Positions 41,701 through 53,700 of a stretch of 64,000 nucleotides of DNA are shown in pieces. Position numbers and translations under genes: made by a program. The stretch is taken from contig QNQO01000547.1 in assembly GCA_003290165.1 (NCBI GenBank), positions 310,001 through 374,000 on the forward strand, in the 5' to 3' direction. The stretch is from Berberis thunbergii (lineage: Eukaryota; Streptophyta; Magnoliopsida; Ranunculales; Berberidaceae). Under the pieces are notes generated by a model. That model saw only the letters and a list, made by a program, of their open reading frames with translations, ran no database searches and was not told the DNA's origin. Each line of letters begins with the position of its first letter. Position 1 is the first letter of the stretch.

Positions 41701-44700
41701 TCCATCCCCCCAAAACTCAACTTTTTTACATTGATTTTGAGACCCAAATTGCACTAAAAACTTTAAGAAGGAATTTAAGGTTCTCCAGTTAGCCCAAACC
41801 ATAATTTATAAATATAAAAGGAGAAGCTTAGTTAAGGAGCAGGGATTTGTAGTTCACCAAAAAGAGTACAACTTTAAGATGCACCATTTCATCTCATTCA
41901 TTGAGTTTGAAACCTATGGTTAAGATTAAATATGCCCATTCCCAAGAGATGTGTTTCATGTCAGACATTTCTACATTTTTGCTACTATAAATCCAAAATT
42001 AGTATGTTTGTAATCACAACCCTTTCCAAAAATCACCTTTTTCATGTGAGTTTGTAATCAGCGGATGACAGATACTCTCTAAGTGCACCCCTAGAATAGT
42101 CGCTTCCTAATAGGAAAGTTTTTTTGTAGTACTTTTCTTGTCCCTAAAGGAGAACTTTCTTATTTTAGCCAAATAAGGAAAACCTACTCCTAATAGGAAA
42201 GTGTTTCCATATTACTTTCCTTGTCCTCAAGGAGAAACTTTGCTTATTCTAATTTCTTAAATGATTAGGAAACTTTCCTGAAAAAGAAACCTAATTCATA
42301 TTTTAAAGGAAGATATTCTTGTATTACTTGGCCTCAAGGCTTAAGAGGCTTCGTACCTTCAACAAGCGATTCTTCTGCAGAAAGAGTTGTGTGGATCGTG
42401 ATTCAAGGAGAATGGATAGAAGAAGATGAAGAAGACCCTCTCTAAACAAATAGCCGTGTATGGCTTAATAATTTTCATATTTGCCCCAAGGGCTGTTTTC
42501 TAAAAATGTGTTGTTTTTCGCCAGTCTTAAAAGTCTAAAAATTGGGCTGGAAACATTCATATCAAACGATGTTGGTGCACGTTGAAAAATGTACTATCAA
42601 CAATATCTACAGTAGCAGTCTCACACCTAAGATTAGAATTTAGACCCTCTCTAAACAAATAGCCGTGTATGGCTTAATAATTTTCGTATTCGCCCCAAGG
42701 GCTGTTTTCTAAAAATGTGTTGTGTTTCACCAGTCTTGAAGTGTCTCAAAATGCCTTAGGTTGTCCTCGAGCATCGCAGTACCCAACTTGTGCACTATGA
42801 AGCTCTAAAAGTCAATTAGTATTATTTTTAACACATGCTCATTTTCTCTAAAAGTCAATTAGTATTATCTCTAACACATGCTCTTTTTTGGATTGAAATG
42901 AACCAAGGAATTAAAAACCACAAAACAATTTTTTTGTTATGACTCCACCATGACTCTTGGGGCTTTTGGGGCAACTATCGCCTCATCCCATACCGCACCC
43001 TAGACAACCTAGTTTTAGTGGTTCAGTGAACCATAAATATGTCGTTATTTTTGTCATGGCCGGGATTTGAACCCTAACCTATAATACCCTCAGCCAAAAG
43101 TCGTGCCAACCTTGTCCACTCAGTTTTTAGGGTCCTCTTAAATTCTTATCAAGGGTTTTTCTAACTTTGTACTGGAATCAGTGTGCACTTTCACGAAAGC
43201 AAGGGTATATTACTAGAAGCTTAGCAACCAATTCAAAACCCATTCACGGCTCCTTCTTATCCTCTAGGAGATACTCTATTTCATATACATAATCTAACTT
43301 GGATGAGAGACCAATTAATTTCTACTAGCTAGGTACATACAAGTATAGTGCCCACATTGCGAACATCACACTTAGGATGATGTTACACTTTATAAGGGAA
43401 AAACAATAATTTGGAGGAGTGGACTAGAAAAATAAACTATTTAGACTGGAGAAACGTCAGTCATATTGCAGACAAAACAACTAACCTCAATTTGGACTGG
43501 AGTATGGTATTAAGTATGGAAACTCAAAGAGTGGATGGGGCTGTAAAGTGAGGAGTAAAAAGGTCCGCATCATTTAATCTATAACACTCCTATTAGAACA
43601 CAATGCTAAACCCAGACCTCATGGCTCTCACCCCTTCATAAAAGATTGTAACTATGTGACTAGGAAAATTTACTTGAACACACCGTTAAAAGTAAAACGA
43701 GAACAGTCTAAAATCTAAATGGTAACATCAAACCGGAAAATGGAAACAGCAGACTTAGATGGAAAAGGATAATCCAAATTGCAACCTTTGGCAAGATTAT
43801 ATCAAAATTTTTGAAGTGACATTTCTTCCCGCTCTCCTCAAGCTTTTCTTTCATGAACCAGCTAAAGTCATTAGAACCACAACAGAAATCAACTACCTGT
43901 TGAAAAAAACAGAGCATTCAAATCAGGATAAACCCCAACTGAATTATTACACCCAACAAAAGTAGATCAGACTATAATATGAGCCAACTGAAAACATTAT
44001 GTCAAAAATTGAATACCTTCAGTAAATATATTAAGTACTATATATAATGAATTCGTGAAACATCAACTTTAAGCCAAAGTCAAAGCAACAGGACGCTATA
44101 ACTAGCACAACAGAAACTTTAAACCAGTTGTATCCAACCTGGATTTGTTCAAACAATGGTTTTACATGAGATGTTGGAGGTATCAAGAGAGATTATTGCA
44201 AAAAAGAAAACTCAAAAGGTTGTAGAATTTTCCATGCAGTTTTATTGAAAGGGGTTTCTGAAATTTTTTAAACAAAAGTTTGTACCAAGATTATCATGTC
44301 CACAAAAAAGTCGGCCACTTTTAAAATGTCTAACCTCATCAAAGTTATTCTGAAAGTCATCACTCAAGTATACAGTCCATAAAACTTGGAATCCACGTGA
44401 GGCAAACTGATGGACAATCTTCTAGAGGCAACAATTAGAGAAAGGTCTTCTAGGATTCTTCTTACTGAATGAGCAAATCATGCTTTGAAACATTGGTAAT
44501 TTCATTTAAATACAATCAACATCTAAAATTAGAATCCACGTGATTTACCACCTCTCCAAGACAAGAGGAAAGGTTGTTAAGTTTAATAGACTTTCAAGAA
44601 GTCAGATAACCTTCTCATCTCAAATCGATCATTCAAGAGACTATTGTTATTTACCGACTCTCTGGGACTAGAGCGTGAAGACTAGATTGTAGAATTGGAC

Positions 44701-47700
44701 AGATTCCAGATCTAAAGAGTTAATCCATCTCCATGTTAAGCAGATTCTCGTTGTTCAATTGAGGGCTCGGAATTGAAATCCAAGGAAACGATTTAAATTT
44801 CCATATATGTTTTCCATGCAACCACACAGACCCTTAATGAAAAATGATTTAGAGTCCAATGTACCAAGCAAACCTGAATGATGACGCCAGCCAAGAAAAA
44901 CGGCCCATTTTGGATATATTTTGTTCATGTACCAAAAAAGTGTTAAATAATATTACTGCCTGTTTTCCACATGTTCCATAAAGTTTTCACTTTTTATACC
45001 AAAAATCATGGTCGAGTTTACAGTGGCAAAGATTGTGGGGACTTTTTATTTATATTTGTGTGTATGTGTGTGTTAGTCATATTTAATAGGGCCTCTTTAG
45101 TATCAGTCCATAATGGATAGGGTTTCAGTTAGGTTTAGGGTTTATTTCTTGTTTAAGAAGTTAGGTCATTGTCACAACCAAGGATGGATGAGAAGGAGTT
45201 CAAGAGGAAAGATCGATTGAATTTGAAACTGAGCTCCTAATGGAGAGATTACACTTCTCAAGTTCTCAATTGAACCAGAGCCCTGTTTGTTCTTCAAGAA
45301 ACTACTTATGGTTCATACCCTATTTTACAACTATTTAAAGAAGGAAAGTTTAACAGAAATTTGAAAATGACCCTTAACAACCTGACACGTGGCGAGATCC
45401 CCACCTTCTAACTAACTGAATTCAGAATTACAAATTTGCCACCCACAGTTTTAAATTTTGAATTTTCCCACTCGTTCGCGCCCTTTTCTTTTGAACTTTA
45501 CTTTTCTTCAATTTTACTTGAGCAAATATGACATTAGCCACTCCTCCTCTACGACCTTGTCCTCAAGGACGAAAATGAGGGAAGGAATAAGCAATTTGAG
45601 CCCAATCTTCCCATGTAGCATCTTCCTTTGGTGTATTGGTCCACTATATCAACACTTGCATTACGACCCTATTTTGAAGTGGCACCATCCTTCGAGCTAA
45701 TATTGCAAATGGCTCAGCTTTCAAGCGGCCTTGACCGCCCACTAGAGGCAATTGTGGGGATGGTGTGATTGTTGAGCCCAACTTTCTTTTCAGCTAAGAT
45801 ACATGGAAGACTAGATGTATACGAGATTAAGCAGGTAGCCGTAATCGGTAAGCCACGGTTCCAATCTTTTCTATGACTTGGAATGGTCCATAAAATCTAG
45901 CAGCTAACTTCAAGTTTTTACTTATGTTCACAGACGTCTGTCGATAGGGTTGTAATTTTAAGCATACCTAATCGCCTTCCTTGAAAGTTCTTTCAGATCT
46001 GTGTTTATCCATATAGCTCTTCATCCGCTTTTGCACCTTGCTTAACTTGTCTTTAATGAGTTATAACATCAGCTCTTTTTCATCCAGGTAATGTTGGACG
46101 TCAGGAGTAGCTATGGACGACATGGGTGGTAGGGCAAGTAAGGGGGGTGAGTACCCATACAGAGCTTGGAAAGGCGTGGCATGCAGGCTTGTATGAAAAG
46201 CTAAATTGAACCAATGTTCTACTAAATAGAGCCACTTTGCCCAATGAGGAGTCCCTCCTATCATACAACGTAGGTATGTTTCGAGGCATGCGTTTGTATG
46301 TTCGGTCTATCCATTCATATGTGGGTGATAAGAGGTACTTAATGACAAGGTAGTGCCCAAGGCCGAGAATGATTCCTGCCAAAATGCGCTTAGAAAAATT
46401 GTCTCTATCGAACAATAGACGAAGGAAGTCCATGTAACTTATAGACGTCTTGCAGGAAGATTTTAGCTACTTGGGATGTTGTGAACGGGTGTGAAAGAGT
46501 AAGGACGAAACTATATTTTGTTAGTCTGTCAACTACTACGAGTATGACTGATTTGTGCTGTGACATTGGTAATCCTTCAATAAAATCGAGTGAAATGTGC
46601 TGCCAAGCTTGTTGTGGAATTGGGAGAGCTTGGAGTAGACCTCCATAGGCCGACTGATCAGTTTTATTTCTTTGGTAGATGTCACAGCTAATAATAAATA
46701 ATAAAGGTAGTAAGGTCACTTTTCATCCCTTTCCAATAGAAGTATTGGTTTAGTTTGTTGTAGGTAGCTGAAATCCCTGAATGTCCGCCGACTGCTGAGT
46801 TGTGTAAGGCTTGTAAAACTTGCTTCCTGATGTTGCCATAAGTACCAATATAGACCCTGCCTTTATATCTTAGAAGACTTGAGAGTAGGTGAAGTGGGGA
46901 ATAGATCCAGGACTGATTATCAACTGCTAAATATTAGCCTTAGCCGTAGTGTCTTCTGAATAGTTGTTGACCACCTCTTATAGCCACTGTGGGATGACAT
47001 TAGAAAGAGCATAGTTCTGCCTTCTTCAGTGAATCTAGATAGGGCGTCAGCAACTTTATTGTCTACACCCCTTTTGTACTATATTTCATAGTCGTATCCC
47101 AGCAATTTTGGGAGCCAACATTGTTGTAGAATGGTAGTCACTTTTTGTGAAAGGAACTGTCATATGCTTTAATGATCAATCATAATATAGAATTTAGAAC
47201 CTAGGAGATAAGATCTCCATTTGTTGACTGCTTGGACAATTGCCATTAACTATTTCTCATAGGTTGAAAGAGATAGGTTCTTAGGTCCTAATGCCCTACT
47301 AAAAAAGGCTATTGGTCGTCCTTGTTGAGAGAGTATTGCCCCTATCCTTTGTGAACATGCATCTGTCTCCAGTGTAAAAGGTAAGTTAAAGTCTGGTAAG
47401 GCCAAAACTGGTGCACCACACATAGCCTGTTTAAGTGCTTCAAATGCCTCAGTTGCTTTGTCTGTCCATAAGAAATTATTCTTCTTTAGTAGATCTGTTT
47501 GAGGTTGTGCTATCATTCCATAATTTTGTATAAACTTCTTGTAACACCCGGTTAATCCCAAGAATCCCCTCAGCTGTTTCAGTGTTTTAGGACAAGGCCA
47601 TTTAACCATAGATTCAATCTTTTGTGGATCAGCCTCCACTCCTTGCTGGCTGATTAGATGACCCAAGTACTCTAACCTAGGTTGAAGGAAATAGCACTTT

Positions 47701-50700
47701 GAAAGTTTAGCAAATAGTTGGTGTTGTCTTAGAGTGGAGATGGTCTAAATTGTAGGATAGGGTGGGGCTATAAACTAATATGTCATCAAAGAAGACCAAA
47801 ATGAATTTTCTCAGGCATGGTTGGAAAATGAGATTCATTAGAGCTTGGAAAGAAGCTGGGGCATTGGTTAGACCAAATGGCATCACTTTGAACTCAAAAT
47901 GTCCATGGTGAGCTTTGAAGGTTGTCTTGTGTCTTGTGTATGTCAGATGGGTGTACCAGGATTTGATGATACCCTGATCTTAGATCCAATTTAGAAAACA
48001 TAGTAGCACCATGCAATTCATCTAGGAGTTCATCTATCAAAAGCATTGGAAACTTGTCTTTGATGGTTATATCATTGAGTCTCCGGTAGTCCACGCAAAA
48101 TCTCCATGTCCCATCCTTCCTTTTCACTAATAGAATGAGGACTAAGAAAGGGCTATGGGAGAGTGCTTAATTAGGCCGGCTTGTAACATTTCCTGTATTA
48201 GTTGTTCTACTACAGATTTCTGCATGTAGGGAATATGTCGGGACTCTGAGAAGGAGGAGAAAACCCTGGTTTCCAGGGTATTCTGTGGTCCAATGTCCTG
48301 GTAGGAGGTAGTGAAGAAAGCACTTGGAAAATGTCTTGAAACTCAACTAACAGTTGTTGAAGTACAAGGTGTGTAACCTGTTGGGGCATGGATTCCTGAC
48401 AGTGAGAATAAGTGGCCCAGGAAGCATGAAGAGTGTTTCTTCAGGAACTTAGAAATGTTGTTGGATTCCATCAGTATAGGGAACTCTCTTGTGTGATTCC
48501 TTGTAGGGTTTTAGGTTTACCCTTGATGGATAGAGTCAGTTGAAGTTTTTGTAAGTTGATCACAATATCCCCAAATGGCTTAAGCCAATCACCACCCAAA
48601 ACCATGTCATATCCTCCTAATGGTAAAACTCTCACACTTCCATCAAAAGTGATTCCATTCATGGTCCAGTGAAGGTCTTGGCATACTGCATTGCTTATTA
48701 ATTGTTGGCCATTGGCTACCTTAACTATCATCTTCAGTATAGTATGGTTGGCCAATGAGTCTCCTTAATTACTCGAGGGTCAACAAAGGAGTGAGTACTC
48801 CCCGTGTCAATCAGGATTGATATTACTCTCTTCTTCAACAGTCCTTTGAGCAAAATGGTATTGGCAAACAGACTACCATGTATTGCATTCAGTGACACCT
48901 CGAAATCTGATTGAACTTTCTGCACTAAATCTTATGTTTCATCAGGTGTGTAATTTTCCTCTTCTATTAGTTCATCTTCAGGTACAATCATATACAGATG
49001 TTGTTGTTTGCATAAGTGTCCAAATCTACAATCATATACAGATGTTGTTGTTTGCATAAGTGTCCAAATCTATACTGCTCGTCGCAATTGTAGCATAACC
49101 CCTTTTCTCTTCTTACTATGCAGGTGACAGTCGCTTGATTGGTGGTGTAGGTATAGAAGGCTTGGATGTATTTGGCTTCGCAGAGTAGTTTGGTCGTGAA
49201 GTGTGGACAGGTTGAGTGAATGTCTGTTGGGTTGTATTTGATGTATTGGGTTGGAAATAAGGCCTAGTAGTGGACTGATTGTTTTGAGTGTGGTTTGTAA
49301 ATTTTGGCTATACTATGGTGAAGCTCTGTGTTTTATTGGTTGAACTGCAATATTTTTGGGTTGATTCATGCATTCTGGCTAAGTTGAAGGCTTGAACAAC
49401 AGTGGTTGGTTTGAACATCTGCACCAATGCTTGAATCTCAATTTCCAGTCCACTTAAGAAACTTGGCACAAAGTAAGTAGAGTTTAAGTGCTTATTATGA
49501 GATAGCATTAGTGACTTCAATTCTTCAAATCGATCAAAATACTCATCTACTGTAGTTTCTTGTATTAGCTTATTGAAGGTTCCAACATAGTTTTCCAATA
49601 CTGCTATTTGAAGGTTGTACTGTGGTGTAGCTCTGTGTTTTATTGGTTGACTACTATATTTTTGGGTTGATTCATGCATTCTGGCTAAGTTGAAGGCTTG
49701 AACAACAGTGGTTAGTTTGAACATCTGCACCAATGCTCGGATCTCAGTTTTCAGTCCACTTAAGAAACTTAGCACAAAGTACGGTCTAAGTGCTTATTAT
49801 GAGACGGCATTAACGACTTCAATTCTTCAAATCAATCATAATACTCATCTACTGTAGTTTCTTGTTTCAACTTATTGAAGGTTCCAACATAGTTTTCCAA
49901 TACTGATTCTTTGAAACGTTCACACGGATCTTGAGTAAATATGGTCCAATTAAGGTTTTCATTACAGATCTGGTAATCTAGGAACCAAGAGGTTTGCTTT
50001 GCCACTTAGGTGGATCAAGGCTATGGCAGCTTTATTTTCTTCCATTACTTGGTAGTAACCAAAGTATCGTTCGCACTTCTCACCCATGAGCGTGGATTTG
50101 TTCCATCAAACTATGGGAATTCTAATTTGGAAGGCGAGAAAACGTACCATGATTCTCCATTGGAGTATGGAGAAGGGTCTCTCTGTGAGAGTTTAGAGAT
50201 CCACTATTCTGTGTGGTCTGCGATGTGCTTCCTTCATTTGCTCGATGTTCTGATCTCACACTCTGCATCATTTGGAACAATTGCTCTGGTCATGAGTCGA
50301 TCCTTTTCTCATGAGCCTCGCTAGCCATAGCATTTGTTTCATCTCTGTTTTCATTAGTTCTAATTGTCCATTGGTTTTGAGTTGAGTCTTCTTCGTCTCC
50401 TTCAGGATTGTTTCCACTTCCTTTACTCTAGTTTCCAAGATTGATTCCCTGATGAGATCTCGATCTTGCTCTGATACCAAATGTCACAACCGAGATTGGA
50501 TGAGGAATTCAAGAGGAAAGAACGATTGAATTTGAAACTGAGCTCCTAATGGGGAGATTACACTTCTCAAGTTCTCAATTGAATCAGAGCCCTGTTTGTT
50601 CTTCAAAAAACTACTTAGGGTTCATACCCTATTTTACAACTATTTAAATAGGAAAGTTTATCATAAATTTGAAAATGACCCTTAACAACCTGACACGTGG

Positions 50701-53700
50701 CAAGGTCCCCACCTTCTAGCTAACTGAATTCAGAATTACAAATTTGCCACCCAAAGTTTTAAATTTTGAATTTTCCCGTTCGTTCACGCCCTTTTTCTTT
50801 TGAACTTCTCTTTTCTTCAATTTTACTTGAGCAGATATGACAGTCATTTACAAAAAGGGTGTAGGATGTTCATTGTTATGAGATTGATTGAATAAGAAAA
50901 CTTGTTTCGTTTATTTATCGTTGATTTATTTTATCATCCATTTATTTATTTTCATTATCGCATTGTTTTCAATTTCATCTTATTTTCAATGTTTAATTTT
51001 ATCAATTAGTATGAGAGTCGAAATAGTTTTTATTTGGTTGGAATCAAACATAATTTGTTTGAAGATGAAAACAGAAGAGAAATTGAAAACGGACACGAAG
51101 ACGAACCTGATATTTGCATAATTGAGGGCAGAATTCAGTGAATACAGAAAAGCATCAAAGAAACTATATAAGAGGTTCGATAAGCTGGATTAGAAGTTGG
51201 AAAACTTCCTCTCAGACAAGAAAGAGACCATGGGACAGACCCAAATAGCACCACCGCCATCAGCAGCGCCACAAGCGCCCACACACAGCCTCATTGACGG
51301 CGGCACAAAATTGAACCAGTCCTCCATCGATCGCCAGACTACCCTCTTGCCGCTACCTCAACCGACCAGTTCGGAAGTCGTCGACCACCTTGTCGATCGA
51401 CCCTGCCAGCCACCACAGCAAGTTGATCGATTGCACAATTTTTTCCATAAGTCGACTGACTGCATCACTCTTCTCCATCCGATTGACATATCCTCAGCCA
51501 ACCGTCAAATGACGCACCATCCTGCGACCACTCGCTTCCCCTTTTCCGATCACAAGCCACATCGATCGATCTACCACCCACAATCAATCAACCCACACAA
51601 ACCTTCCCCTTGTTTGATAGCCCTCTCGCCACCCCCAAACATACAATCGTCCTCCATGGCTCCATCAAAACACCCTCCTCCCCACATCAATCAGTATCGC
51701 ACCCCTCCCCTCGCAACCCTCCCAAATTATTCTTCCCTTGTTTTAGTTCAGTTGAATTGGGGAAAAGTTCATTTTTTAAAAGGTCCTTGCTCCCAAGTTT
51801 CACTTTAGTCCCCGTCCATTTTTATTTGGGCCCCTGGGTCCCATTGGCAATTTGCATCCAATCAACTTGTCAGTACCACCACATCGTTCCACTTTTGTTG
51901 TTATTCATCACCACATGTTGTTATGTGACACTTCAGGATACATTTTCGAATCTAATTTGAGACAAATTCGTGGCTAATTTTGGGGACAGATTAATTGTGG
52001 GTTTCCTTTGCGACAGAGATTAATTTCAAACACTATTTTTTGAAGCGTATTCTTAATTTGATTGTTCATGCTACCAATAATTACCAATGAAAAGTTTGAG
52101 GTCACCTTTTTCTAGTGCACTTCATATTATGTTCAATGACCGGTTGTTTGTCTTTGTCTACCTTCTTCGACTTTAAGCTCGATGACGAGCTTCTTCAACT
52201 CGGGGAGGTTGATGTAATTGGGTTTCTTTTAGTATTAGTATTATTAATCCTAATGTAAGAGGGTCTCTTTTGTAATAGTCCATAATGGTTAGGGTTTTAG
52301 TTTTCAATTAGGTTTAGGGCTTGTTTCTTGTTTTAGAAGTTAGGTCAATTATAAAAATAAAGAAGTGTAAGATGTTCATTTTTAAGAGGTTGATTGAATA
52401 AGAGAATTTATTTTTGTTTATTTATCGTTGATTTATTTATCGTCAATTCTTTCAATTATCACATTGTTTTTCAATTTTCGTTTATTTTGCAAGTTTAATT
52501 CTATCAGATCCAATGTGAATCAATCCCAAAAGCTTAGGCTCACATATAAAAGAAAATGTTCCTAAGAAGAAGAGTGACTAGCCATGTTTCCATGTATATC
52601 CGGTTTCTATATCATAGTGAATTGAAGAGCTTAAGTTTGATTTTCTTACCATGTCACCATCATTTACATACGAATGAAGTTTATCAACAATCTGCGCAAA
52701 AGAAATAATGAAACTAAATACCTGATCTCAGTAAAATAACAAAAAACAACACAAAAATAAATAAAATAAAATAAAAACATAAGATGAGGATCAAAGAAGT
52801 TTCACTTAATAAAATATTCTCATTTATTTGTCTTAGCAGTTGCTATCCCTAGGTTTCATCAACTTCCACTGCAATCCTTAGTCTATTCCTCTTCTACTAT
52901 GTAAAGACATTATATTTTAGAAGAAAAATTAAACTTGAGTTAAATGAGCAAACCATGAGATACACACAATAAACCACTACATCTGCTTAATAACCCAACT
53001 AAAAAAAATATGGGAGGCAACAAAACCATTTACTGAATGGAACTAAAAACGGTATTACAGCATTAAAGTTTAAACACCCGGAATCAGGCTTTTTCCTTAT
53101 TTGAAAAATAGAGCTTCATAATCAAGAACTCAATTTATTCATTAAAAATCAAACTTTAAGTGATTATGATAGATTCGGACTAATAAAATAAAGGAAATTG
53201 CAATGAAAATAAACGAAATGCAATAAACAGAAATAACGAAATAAACGATAAACCAAATAAACTAAAAACGATATAACTTTTATTCAGTCAACCTAAGAAC
53301 AATGAGCATTATACTCTTATGGATGGATTCAGCAGGCTCGTTCTACCATAATTACCTCATGATTCCAATGAGTAGGATTGGACAATAGGTTTGAGTCAGT
53401 GATTCGAAGACGTCCTTTCCTCGATCTTGATTCGTGTAAAAATTAAGTAATTATAATACTAGTTGAGATGGAGACATTCAAGAATTCCCACAGGTATCAT
53501 ATAGTTTTTTTTTTTTTTTGAAAGGCAAGCAAGGTTTTTATAGGATCCCAGAACCCATTAAACACTAGAATTGGTCAACACACCATACATCATAAACTGA
53601 TAAAGATGATGCAAGATGGGTTTGAACCCATGACCTAGTGGTATCATCCGCCAAGCTCTAACCGTTGAGCTGTCATACCATTGGCGGGTATCATATAGTT

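Larger units (their letters stand above)
45534..50481 (-). pseudogene. Degenerate gag-pol of the nested chromovirus
   Basis: Minus-strand remnants in order: gag N-terminus (50480-50268, [16 protein letters not shown]), gag core with an internal duplication (about 49910-49308, [18 protein letters not shown]), a zinc knuckle of the CX2CX9HX4C type ([19 protein letters not shown], about 49105-49050), protease ([13 protein letters not shown], about 48820-48780), reverse transcriptase ([32 protein letters not shown], 48127-47894), RNase H ([20 protein letters not shown], about 47390-47330), integrase ([25 protein letters not shown], 46719-46405) and a chromodomain-like [18 protein letters not shown] at about 45650-45595. 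Each domain is separated by stops or frame changes. Confidence 0.88.
45170..50842 (-). mobile_element. Ty3/gypsy chromovirus, degenerate, nested in the 5' LTR of copy A
   Basis: LTRs at 50842-50482 and 45533-45170 (361 and 364 bp, both TGTCACAACC...ATGACA), with a perfect 5-bp target duplication GTCAT at 45165-45169 and 50843-50847. The primer site TGGTATCAGAGC lies next to the right LTR on the minus strand. The order gag, protease, reverse transcriptase, RNase H, integrase and a chromodomain-like tail is that of chromoviruses. Many stops and frameshifts are present. The two LTRs differ at roughly twenty positions by eye, so the element is older than the Athila/Tat-like insertion. Confidence 0.92.
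45034..52506 (+). mobile_element. Small non-autonomous LTR element (copy A), enlarged by a nested gypsy element
   Basis: Its 5' LTR is in two pieces (about 45034-45169 and 50848-51004), interrupted by the gypsy element. The internal part is 51005-52209 and the 3' LTR 52210-52506. Without the nested element it is about 1.8 kb. The same layout and related sequence recur at 60439-62407. The left border is approximate because the start of the 5' LTR has diverged. Confidence 0.75.

Noticed and set aside
51197..51808. 203-codon Pro/Ser/His-rich frame in copy A as a host gene
   Set aside because: It lies inside a small LTR element, starts at a non-ATG codon, and its composition follows TCGATCGA-type repeats; described only as the element's interior.
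53615..53686. A real tRNA gene on the minus strand
   Set aside because: The A and B boxes are present, but there is no complete cloverleaf, and an A-tail with a perfect 14-bp target copy shows a SINE.
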